Assembly (NCBI RefSeq): GCF_033100095.1
Contig: NZ_CP136921.1
Span: forward strand, 2,698,501 to 2,762,500
Reading direction: 5' to 3'
DNA: 64,000 nucleotides
Source of the DNA: Diaphorobacter limosus
GTDB taxonomy: Bacteria > Pseudomonadota > Gammaproteobacteria > Burkholderiales > Burkholderiaceae_C
This document shows positions 57,400 to 64,000 of this stretch, one piece after another. The notes beneath the pieces are model-generated. The model saw only the letters and a list, made by a program, of their open reading frames with translations. It made no database searches and was not told the DNA's origin. Within the stretch, counting starts at the first letter, position 1. Each line of letters starts with the position of its first letter. Made by a program: the position numbers and the translations under genes.

Positions 57400-58866
57400 T
57401 TAGAGCGAGTCGAGCGGATAGACGGGACGATGCACATGCGTGAAGGGGAAGCGCGCATAGTCCGAGGTGGTGACGCCTGGGCTGTCGCATTCCACCAGGC
57501 CGGCGGACAGCGGCACGAACACCGGCCGGCAGTACATGCGCGACTTGAGCAGCAGGTAGCGAAAGCGCGTGGGATCCACGCCCACGCAATGGAATACGCC
57601 CAGATCCCAGGGCTCGTGCGGCTGCTCGGTGACCACGATCTGCGCGCTGCCTATGTCCAGGCATACCGAGCGGCCCATGTGGCAGCGTTGGCCGGTGTAG
57701 ATCGGGCCGGTTACGGTGTAGCCGCCATCGCTGGCCGCATGCACCCGGCCGCGCAGTTGCAGCGGCTCTTTGTGCAGGCCCAGTTGAGCCAACGGCACCT
57801 TGTTGCCCAGGGCGACCTCCACCTCGGCGCCCACCCCGGCCTTGATCAGAGTGGCCACGGTCTCGGGGTCGCAGATGGGGCCCACGGCGATGCCCGTGAG
57901 GCCCTGTGCCAGGGCCGCCTGCAGCACGTCCATGGTGTCGCAGGTGCCGCCGGACATGCAGTTGTCGCCATGGTCCAGCAGCAGCACGGGGCGCGTGGCA
58001 CCCTGGGCCAGGTTTGCGGCGCGGCGCAGCGAATCGGCCAGCGCTTCGCTGCGGTAGACATAGTCGGCGCGGCGCTGCCAGATCTGTTGTGCCAGGTCGT
58101 CCACGGCAGCCTGGGTTGCGTCCAGATCCTCCTCGCGGCAGGTGGCGACCACGCTCATGCAGGGCGCCTCTATGTCGGCCAGAGAGAAGCCGGCGAACAC
58201 GGTCACCGCCGGCAGGCCGCCGTGTTCCAGCTGGCGTGCGGCATCGACGGCATCGCGCATGGCGCCCTCCAGCGTGGTGCTGCGCAGCGTGTGGCTCATC
58301 AGCGGCAGCGGGTGCCAGCACACGCGGTAACTGGCCTCGCCGCGCAGCATCTGCAGCAGCAGACGGCCGGCGTGCTCGCCGGTTTCGTACATGTCGATAT
58401 GCGGGTAGGTCTTGAAGCCCACCATCACATCGGCGTTCTGCACCATCTGCTCGGTGATGTTGCCGTGCAGATCCAGTGCCACGCCCAGGGGCACGCCGGG
58501 CGCTGCGGCGCGCACGCGCGCCAGCAGGTCGCCTTCGCCGTCGGCGCTGTTCTCAGCCACCATGGCGCCGTGCAGATCCAGCAGGATGGCGTCGCAGCCC
58601 GGCGCGGCTTCCACGATGCGGCGCGTCAGCTCATCGTAGGCCGCGGCATGCACCGGGCCGCTGGGGTTGGCCATGGCCGACACCGGCGTGACCAGCGTCG
58701 CGCCCAGGCCCTCGGCCAGGTCGATGAAGGCCGCCATGGCGGTGCGCATGCCCTTGTTGGCGTGGTAAGCCTCTTCACCATAGGCGGGAGAAAACGCCGC
58801 GATGGGCGTGGGCACGGGCGAAAAAGTGTTGGTCTCGTGGTTCAGCCGCGCTATCAGGATCTTCAT
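57400..58866 (-). CDS. M81-family metallopeptidase (MlrC-like)
   Basis: A 488-residue zinc peptidase of the MlrC family. Family features: ILIARLNHETNTFSPVPTPI at the N-terminus, DAILLDLHGAMVAE (metal Asp, His), GVALDLHGNITEQMV, GFKTYPHIDMYETG, LLLDHGDNCMSGG, and a C-terminal MlrC_C domain. MlrC hydrolyses linearised microcystin in Sphingomonads; most relatives have unknown peptide substrates. It overlaps the amidase gene upstream by four bases (ATGA at 58863-58866), making it the last gene of the Liv-amidase operon. Confidence 0.9.
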   Translation of the reverse strand: MKILIARLNHETNTFSPVPTPIAAFSPAYGEEAYHANKGMRTAMAAFIDLAEGLGATLVTPVSAMANPSGPVHAAAYDELTRRIVEAAPGCDAILLDLHGAMVAENSADGEGDLLARVRAAAPGVPLGVALDLHGNITEQMVQNADVMVGFKTYPHIDMYETGEHAGRLLLQMLRGEASYRVCWHPLPLMSHTLRSTTLEGAMRDAVDAARQLEHGGLPAVTVFAGFSLADIEAPCMSVVATCREEDLDATQAAVDDLAQQIWQRRADYVYRSEALADSLRRAANLAQGATRPVLLLDHGDNCMSGGTCDTMDVLQAALAQGLTGIAVGPICDPETVATLIKAGVGAEVEVALGNKVPLAQLGLHKEPLQLRGRVHAASDGGYTVTGPIYTGQRCHMGRSVCLDIGSAQIVVTEQPHEPWDLGVFHCVGVDPTRFRYLLLKSRMYCRPVFVPLSAGLVECDSPGVTTSDYARFPFTHVHRPVYPLDSL

Positions 58867-60128
58867 GCCACGACCTCCGCCGCCGCCAGCATGGCGCGCA
58901 GCAGGACGTTGCAGCCGGCCTCGAGGTGCTCGGCTGCAGCGTTCTCGATCTCGTTGTGGCTGATGCCGTCGTCGCAGGGCACGAAGATCATGGCCGCGGG
59001 CGCCACGCGCGCCAGGTACACGGCGTCGTGGCCGGCGCCGCTGACCACGTCCATGCTGCTATAGCCCAGGTCGTCGGCGTTGGCGCGCACGGCCTGCACC
59101 AGCTGCGGCGTGAACGGCTGGGGCGGGAAGTAGACCACTTGCTCCACCGTGATCTGCAGGCTGCGTTCCGTGGCGATGCGCGCGCAGGCGGCGCGCAGTG
59201 CGGCATCCATATCCAGCAGCTGTGCATCGTCGGGCGCGCGCAAATCCACGCTCAGGCTGGCACGACCCGGAATCACGTTGCGTGAATTCGGGAACAGCTC
59301 CATCGTGCCCACGGTGCCGCGCGCATGCGGGGCACGCTGCACTGCTATGCGGTTCACCTCCAGCACCAGTTCGCTGGCGGCCAGCAGCGCGTCGCGGCGC
59401 AGCTCCATGGGCGTGGGGCCGGCGTGGGCCTCCATGCCCTGGACGGTGACGTCGTACCAGCGCTGGCCCAGCGCGGCGGTGACCACGCCGATCACGCGCG
59501 CGTGGTTCTCCAGCACCGGGCCCTGCTCGATATGAGCCTCGAAATACGAACCCACGGCAGGTGCCGGGCCAAGCTGGCCCGCATAGCCTATGGATGCCAG
59601 CGCCTCGCCCACGCTCACGCCCTGCGCGTCGCGCTGCGCCAGCGCATGCTCCAGCGTGAAGGCGCCGGCAAACACGCCCGAGCCCATCATCACCGGCACG
59701 AAGCGCGAGCCCTCCTCGTTCGTCCACACCGCCACCTCGATGGGCGCGCGCGTGCGCACGCTGGCGGCGTTGAGCGTGCGCACGACTTCGAGGCCGGCCA
59801 GCACGCCGTAGTTGCCGTCGAACTTGCCGCCCGTGGGCTGCGTGTCGATATGGCTGCCGGTCATCACCGGTGGCAGGTTGTCGTCCTGGCCCGCGCGGCG
59901 CGCGAAGATGTTGCCGATCGCGTCCACGCGGATGCTGCAGCCGGCGCCCCGCGCCCATTGCACGAACAGGTCGCGGCCTTGGCGATCCAGGTCGGTGAGG
60001 GCGATGCGGCACACGCCCCCCTTGGGTGTGGCGCCGATCTGCGCCAGGTCCATCAGCGACTGCCACAGCCGCGCGCCGTCTATGCGCAGAGCGGCCAGGG
60101 CCGCATTGGGGGGAAGATGCCTGTCCAT
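58863..60128 (-). CDS. M20-type Zn-dependent amidase (allantoate/N-carbamoyl-amino-acid hydrolase family)
   Basis: A 421-residue hydrolase of the carbamoylase/allantoate amidohydrolase family. Motifs: MTGSHIDTQPTGGKFDGNYG (metal His and Asp), VWTNEEGSRFVPVMMGSGVF (Glu pair), EAHIEQGPVLE (metal His), GMEAHAGPTPMELRRDAL, and the late SGAGHDAVYLARVAP and DDGISHNEIE. It releases CO2/NH3 or hydrolyses amide bonds of N-carbamoyl or ureido compounds; the exact substrate is unknown. AAGGAG precedes ATG 60128. It lies just after livF and overlaps the MlrC-like gene. Confidence 0.92.
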   Translation of the reverse strand: MDRHLPPNAALAALRIDGARLWQSLMDLAQIGATPKGGVCRIALTDLDRQGRDLFVQWARGAGCSIRVDAIGNIFARRAGQDDNLPPVMTGSHIDTQPTGGKFDGNYGVLAGLEVVRTLNAASVRTRAPIEVAVWTNEEGSRFVPVMMGSGVFAGAFTLEHALAQRDAQGVSVGEALASIGYAGQLGPAPAVGSYFEAHIEQGPVLENHARVIGVVTAALGQRWYDVTVQGMEAHAGPTPMELRRDALLAASELVLEVNRIAVQRAPHARGTVGTMELFPNSRNVIPGRASLSVDLRAPDDAQLLDMDAALRAACARIATERSLQITVEQVVYFPPQPFTPQLVQAVRANADDLGYSSMDVVSGAGHDAVYLARVAPAAMIFVPCDDGISHNEIENAAAEHLEAGCNVLLRAMLAAAEVVA

Positions 60129-60142
60129 GGTGACTACTCCTT

Positions 60143-60850
60143 TCACACCAGGCCTACGCCCAGGTAGCGATCCTTGACGGCCTCGTCGGCCAGAAATTCG
60201 GCGTTGCCGGCCTCGTGCACGATGCAGCCCTGTTCGATGATGTAGTGGCGATCGGCCAGCTGCGTGCAGACCTCCAGGTTCTGCTCCACCAGCAAAATGG
60301 TCACGCCCGCAGCCTTGATTGTCTTGAGCTGGGCCACGATCTCCTCGACGATCACCGGGGCCAGACCTTCGACGGGCTCGTCCAGCATCAGCAGGCGCGG
60401 CGCGTTCATCAGCGCGCGGCCAATGGCCAGCATTTGCTGCTCGCCGCCCGAGAGCTGGCCGCCGCCGTTCGTGCGGCGCTCCTGCAGGCGCGGGAAGATG
60501 CGGTACACGTCGGCCAGCTGCCAGGGCGACTTCTTGCGCTGCGCCAGCAGCAGGTTTTCCTCCACCGTCAGCAGTTTGAAGATGCCGCGGTGTTCGGGCA
60601 CCAGGCAGATGCCGCGCTGCGCTACCTGGTGCGTGGCCAGGCGGCTTGTGGCTTCGCCGGCAAAGCGCACCTGGCCCTGCGTGGGCTGCATCACGCCGGC
60701 AATGGTCTTGAGCGTGGTGGTCTTGCCGGCGCCGTTTCGGCCCAACAGGGTGACGAGCTCGCCCTCCTGCACCTGCAGCGACACGCCCTGCAGCACATGG
60801 CTCTTGCCGTAATGGGCGTGTATGGACTCCACCGACAGCAATGTCTTCAT
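60143..60850 (-). CDS. livF: Branched-chain amino acid/amide-type ABC transporter ATPase LivF
   Basis: A 235-residue ATPase. Walker A GRNGAGKTTTLK, Q-loop region QRGICLVPEHRGIFKLLTVE, signature LSGGEQQMLAIGRAL, Walker B LLMLDEPVEGLAP, H-loop ILLVEQN. The EHRGIFKLLT segment is typical of LivF. It overlaps livG by four bases (ATGA). The associated amidase and peptidase suggest an amide, ureide or peptide-like substrate rather than leucine (inference). Confidence 0.93.
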   Translation of the reverse strand: MKTLLSVESIHAHYGKSHVLQGVSLQVQEGELVTLLGRNGAGKTTTLKTIAGVMQPTQGQVRFAGEATSRLATHQVAQRGICLVPEHRGIFKLLTVEENLLLAQRKKSPWQLADVYRIFPRLQERRTNGGGQLSGGEQQMLAIGRALMNAPRLLMLDEPVEGLAPVIVEEIVAQLKTIKAAGVTILLVEQNLEVCTQLADRHYIIEQGCIVHEAGNAEFLADEAVKDRYLGVGLV

Positions 60851-61623
60851 GCCTTGCCTCCGGTGATCATATTGCCCAGGTAGGCCGTGCGCACGCGCTC
60901 GTCGTTGCGGATCTCGGCGGGCACGCCCTCGGCCAGCACGCGGCCCAGCTGCATGACGGTGATGGTGTCGGAGATGTCCATGACGATGCCCATGTTGTGC
61001 TCTATGAGCACCACGGTGTGCTCGTCTTTCAGGCCCTGTATCAGCCGCTTCATGTCGTCGAGGTCGTCAATGCCCATGCCGGACGTGGGCTCGTCCAGGA
61101 AGATGGCCTTCGGTTTCGCGGCCAGGGCCATGCCCACTTCCAGCCGCCGCTGCTGGCCGTGCGACAGGTTGCCGGCCGGCGTGCCAGCGTGGCGCGCCAG
61201 GCCCACGCGCTCCAGTACCTGGGCCACGGTGTCGGCGCAGGAGCGCGCGCCCGTGGGCGCGTTCCAGCAGTCCAGCGCCTTGGCCGGCGCCACGCCCTGC
61301 GCGGCCAGGCGCAGGTTCTCGCGCACCGGCAGGGTCAGGAACAGGCTGGTGACCTGGAAGGAGCGCGCCATGCCGCGGCGCACGCGCCGGTGGTCGGGCT
61401 CGCGCGTCACGTCATGGCCGTCGAACAGGATGCGACCGCCGCTCACGGCCTTGGTGCCGGTGAGCATGTGGAACAGCGTGGTCTTGCCCGCGCCGTTGGG
61501 GCCGATCACCGAATGCACGGTGTTGGCGCGCACCTTCAGGTCCACGCCGCCCAGGGCGACGAACTTGCCGTAATGCTTGGCCACGCCCTGGGCTTCGAGC
61601 AGGATGGGTGCGGTGGTGCTCAT
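60847..61623 (-). CDS. livG: ABC transporter ATPase LivG
   Basis: A 258-residue ATPase. Walker A GPNGAGKTTLFHMLTG, the LivG-specific VRRGMARSFQVTSLFLTL, signature LSHGQQRRLEVGMAL, Walker B AIFLDEPTSGMGIDD, H-loop VLIEHNMGIVMDIS. It overlaps livM upstream and livF downstream by four bases each, so translation of the transporter genes is coupled. Confidence 0.93.
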   Translation of the reverse strand: MSTTAPILLEAQGVAKHYGKFVALGGVDLKVRANTVHSVIGPNGAGKTTLFHMLTGTKAVSGGRILFDGHDVTREPDHRRVRRGMARSFQVTSLFLTLPVRENLRLAAQGVAPAKALDCWNAPTGARSCADTVAQVLERVGLARHAGTPAGNLSHGQQRRLEVGMALAAKPKAIFLDEPTSGMGIDDLDDMKRLIQGLKDEHTVVLIEHNMGIVMDISDTITVMQLGRVLAEGVPAEIRNDERVRTAYLGNMITGGKA

Positions 61624-62621
61624 GCCTGGCCTCCGTTCGATGCGGCGGCTTCGGGTGTGGCGGGCTCCGGCCCCTTGCGGCGCAGCAGCGCCCATAGGCT
61701 CTCGCCCAGGCCCCACAGGCCGCGCTGCAGGCCCAGGCTCACAACCATCAGCACCACGCCTAGCAGCAGCAGCCAGCGCGGCCACAGCGTGGACAGCCAG
61801 TCGCCCAGCAGAACGTAGAAGGCCGCGCCCAGCACCGAGGCCAACAGATTGCCGGTGCCGCCGATGACGGTCATCACGATGATCATCTCGCTGGTGTGGT
61901 ACTCCACGTTGGACAGCGGCGCGATGCCGGTCATCATGGCGTGCAGGGCGCCGGCCAGGCCGGTGACGGCGCCCGAGATCACGAAGGCCTGCAGCTTCAG
62001 CAACCGTAGGTCGTAACCCACGGCGGCGGCACGCTCCTCGTTGTCGCGCACGGCCAGCAGCGTGCGGCCGAACATCGAATCGCAGACGCGGCGCAGCAGC
62101 CAGAACGCCAGCAGGAACAGCACGGCCACGAAGCCGTAGTACTGCCAGGGCGAGACCAGCGGCCACAGCGTCTGGCCGGCGACGGCGAGCGACGGGCGCG
62201 GTATATCGAGCAGACCGTTGTCCCCGCCCGTCAGGCCGGGCAGCGAATAGGCCAGGAAATAGAACATCTGCGCGAATGCCAGCGTCAGCATGACGAAGTA
62301 GGTGCCGCGCTGGCGAATCGCGATCCAGCCCACCACGGCCGCGCCCATGGCCCCCATGGCCACGGCCGCCAGCAGCGCCAGCGGCATGGGCAGGGGCCAG
62401 CGTGTGAGCAGCAAGGCGATGGTGTAGCTGCCCAGGCCGAAGAAGATGCCCTGGCCGAACGACAGCAGCCCCGTGTAGCCCAGCAGCAGGTTGCAGCCCA
62501 TGGCGGCGAGGGCGTAGATCAGCACCTCGCTGGCGAGAGAGCCCGACTGCATGAACAGCGGCATGGCGATGACGATGGCCAGCGCGAGGAAAAGGTGGGA
62601 ATGCCTGGTCATGGGGATCAT
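61620..62621 (-). CDS. livM: ABC transporter permease LivM
   Basis: A 333-residue permease with about nine or ten membrane segments. Family motifs: EVLIYALAAMGCNLLLGYTG, LSFGQGIFFGLGSYTIALLL, RQRGTYFVMLTLAFAQMFYF, LAVRDNEERAAAVGYDLRLL, and MTVIGGTGNLLASVLGAAFY. The start at 62621 (MIPMTRHSH) overlaps the livH stop (ATGA); ATG at 62612 is the alternative. The C-terminus is a hydrophilic tail ending EAAASNGGQA. Confidence 0.93.
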   Translation of the reverse strand: MIPMTRHSHLFLALAIVIAMPLFMQSGSLASEVLIYALAAMGCNLLLGYTGLLSFGQGIFFGLGSYTIALLLTRWPLPMPLALLAAVAMGAMGAAVVGWIAIRQRGTYFVMLTLAFAQMFYFLAYSLPGLTGGDNGLLDIPRPSLAVAGQTLWPLVSPWQYYGFVAVLFLLAFWLLRRVCDSMFGRTLLAVRDNEERAAAVGYDLRLLKLQAFVISGAVTGLAGALHAMMTGIAPLSNVEYHTSEMIIVMTVIGGTGNLLASVLGAAFYVLLGDWLSTLWPRWLLLLGVVLMVVSLGLQRGLWGLGESLWALLRRKGPEPATPEAAASNGGQA

Positions 62622-63478
62622 CCTTTGCGGCCCAGCAGGCCATGGGGGCGCAGCAACAGCACGGCGGCCATGGCCACGTAAATCATCAGGCGTGCGCCTT
62701 CGGGCCACAGCGTGCTCATCACGCTTTGCACGATGCCGATGAGAATGCCGCCCACCAGCGCCCCGCTGAAGCTGCCCAGCCCGCCCACCACCACGATGAC
62801 GAAGGCCACGCCGAGCGCCTCTATGCCCATGAAGGGCTCGGCCCCGCGTATCGGCGCGGCGAGCACGCCGGCCAGCGCCGCCGTGGCTGCACCGAGCGCG
62901 AACACCAGGCTGAAGATGGCGAACACGTTCAGGCCCAGCAGCGACACCATCTCGGTGGATTCGCTGCCGGCGCGCACCGCGCTGCCCAGGCGCGTGCCCT
63001 CCAGCAGCCACCACAGCAGCAGCGCCAGCACGGCTGTGAAGCCGATCACGAACAGCCGGTACTTGGGGTAGACAAAGCCGCCCCACATGACCACGCCCTG
63101 CAGCAGATCCGGCACGGCCACGCTGTCGCCCAGCGGCCCCCACTGCAGGATCACGAGCTCCTGCACCACCAGGGCCAGGCCCACGGTGACCAGGATGTGG
63201 AACTCGTGCGGCTTGGCGTAGACATGGCGCAGCAGCAGCTTCTCAGTGAGCCAGCCGATCGCCCCCACGGCCAGGGGGGCGAGCAGCAGCGTCCACCAGA
63301 AGCTCCAGCCCCAGCGCGTCATCTGGTAGCAAAAGTAAGCACCTATCAGGTAGAACGCACCGTGCGCGAAGTTCACGAAGCGCAGCAGACCGAAGACGAT
63401 GGACAGGCCCACGGCCAACAGGAAATACAGCATGCCAATGCCGATTCCGTTGATGGTCTGTAGCAGGTAGATGCTCAT
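62618..63478 (-). CDS. livH: ABC transporter permease LivH
   Basis: A 286-residue permease. YLLQTINGIGIGMLYFLLAV begins the first segment, then VFGLLRFVNFAHGAFYLIGA (family signature), RAGSESTEMVSLLGLNVFAI, EPFMGIEALGVAFVIVVVGG and LGSFSGALVGGILIGIVQSV. About eight membrane segments. It is the first permease gene after the binding protein, separated from it by repeat copy 9. Confidence 0.93.
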   Translation of the reverse strand: MSIYLLQTINGIGIGMLYFLLAVGLSIVFGLLRFVNFAHGAFYLIGAYFCYQMTRWGWSFWWTLLLAPLAVGAIGWLTEKLLLRHVYAKPHEFHILVTVGLALVVQELVILQWGPLGDSVAVPDLLQGVVMWGGFVYPKYRLFVIGFTAVLALLLWWLLEGTRLGSAVRAGSESTEMVSLLGLNVFAIFSLVFALGAATAALAGVLAAPIRGAEPFMGIEALGVAFVIVVVGGLGSFSGALVGGILIGIVQSVMSTLWPEGARLMIYVAMAAVLLLRPHGLLGRKG

Positions 63479-63481
63479 GAT

Positions 63482-63547
63482 TGGCTATTAGAAAAATAGC
63501 TGTCAGCGCTTTGCTGGAAAGCGCTGAATGGCCTTTTTGCTTAAAGA
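63482..63547. repeat. Dispersed imperfect palindrome, copy 9 (binding protein-livH spacer)
   Basis: AAAAATAGCTGTCAGCGCTT, TGCTGGAAAGCGCTGAATGG and CCTTTTTGCTTAAAG: one of the most symmetric copies (AGCGCTTT ... AAAGCGCT). It occupies the spacer between the binding protein and livH genes, where a hairpin could uncouple their expression levels. Confidence 0.75.
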
Positions 63548-63560
63548 TGGCGGCGGGGCG

Positions 63561-64000
63561 TCAGGCCAGCTTGCAGCCGGTCTGGTCCACGGGCAGGAAG
63601 GACTTGCCGGAGCTGATCACATCCACGTAGTCATCCTTGTTCTTCATCTTCGCCTTGGCCTTGCCCTTGAGCAGGTAGTAGTTTTTGAGCACCTGGTGGT
63701 CCGCCTTGCGCACCTCCTCCTCGCCCGTCAGGCCCTGGTACTTCATGCCTTCGAGTGCGGCGATGACGGCCTTTTGCTCCACCGAGCCGGCCTTGACGAT
63801 GGCGTCGATGAGCAGCTTGGTGCAGATGTAGGAGCCCGCCAGGCTGTAGTTGGGGTTGGCCTTGAACTTGTCCTGGCAGCGCTTGACCAGATCCAGGTTT
63901 TGCGGGGCGTCCGCCGTGTGCCAGTACTGCGCGCCAAAGTACACGCCGTCGCACAGGTCGGCGCCCAGCGACTCGAACTGCTCCAGCCCCGAGGCCCAGG
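63561..64000 (-). CDS. ABC transporter substrate-binding protein (LivK/urea-amide type), partial
   Basis: Only the C-terminal 146 or so codons are present; the gene runs off the right edge. The visible part (YFGAQYWHTADAPQNLDLVK, YSLAGSYICTKLLIDAIVKA, VIAALEGMKYQGLTGEEEVR, KADHQVLKNYYLLKGKAKAK) matches type I periplasmic binding proteins of the amide/branched-chain amino acid group, with a closing TGCKLA. As the first gene of the Liv-type operon it supplies the substrate specificity. A signal peptide cannot be checked. Confidence 0.88.
   Translation of the reverse strand, partial: WASGLEQFESLGADLCDGVYFGAQYWHTADAPQNLDLVKRCQDKFKANPNYSLAGSYICTKLLIDAIVKAGSVEQKAVIAALEGMKYQGLTGEEEVRKADHQVLKNYYLLKGKAKAKMKNKDDYVDVISSGKSFLPVDQTGCKLA

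Overview
The window is GC-rich (strong G/C bias at third codon positions) and carries the replication-origin neighbourhood of a betaproteobacterium, most likely in the Comamonadaceae (Acidovorax/Alicycliphilus-like). The evidence is the dnaA-dnaN-gyrB block facing away from rpmH-rnpA-yidD-yidC, metXW, maeB, the style of the LPS genes, and a dispersed short palindromic repeat of a kind I associate with this family. The genus is an inference.

Layout. 1-2.8 kb: accessory genes (ParE/RelE-type toxin with antitoxin, XRE regulator, NYN/OST-HTH protein, membrane-anchored EEP phosphodiesterase-like protein). 2.9-9.8 kb (minus): gyrB, dnaN and dnaA, with a DUF3375 (Wadjet JetA-type) gene overlapping the end of gyrB and no jetB, jetC or jetD visible. 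9.8-12.8 kb (plus): two DnaA boxes, then rpmH-rnpA-yidD-yidC and a strong terminator. 12.8-27.9 kb: about 15 kb of peptide and amino-acid catabolism lying between yidC and mnmE, which are usually neighbours. It holds a peptide-binding protein, an RpiR regulator, iaaA-gsiABCD, a P1-family (DmpA-like) aminopeptidase, an M55 D-aminopeptidase, an Asp/Glu racemase, a LysR regulator, a D-amino-acid dehydrogenase and a Glu/Asp-binding protein. Read together they look like a pathway that imports and breaks down isoaspartyl, beta- and D-residue-containing peptides.

28-36.5 kb: mnmE, a cyclic-nucleotide-binding protein, a conserved hypothetical, apt, a CPA2/Kef-type antiporter, and an LPS operon (kdsD-kdsC-lptC) ending in a short-chain dehydrogenase. 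36.5-43.3 kb: tandem RRM glycine-rich proteins; a UPF0016 Mn exporter behind a yybP-ykoY (Mn2+) riboswitch; metXW behind a SAM-II-like riboswitch plus intrinsic terminator; a diguanylate cyclase; an M20 peptidase. 43.5-53 kb: a broken chemoreceptor, rsmE, an AmgK-type kinase, lptD-surA-rsmA, and a secreted ribonuclease with its barstar. 53-64 kb (minus): maeB, an orphan cytochrome c/d1-type protein, and an amide/peptide-use operon (LivKHMGF-type transporter, carbamoylase-type amidase, MlrC-type M81 peptidase) whose binding protein runs off the window.

A roughly 50-base imperfect palindrome recurs at least nine times, both between genes and in frame inside mnmE and the short-chain dehydrogenase gene. 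No rRNA, tRNA, CRISPR array or intact insertion sequence was seen.
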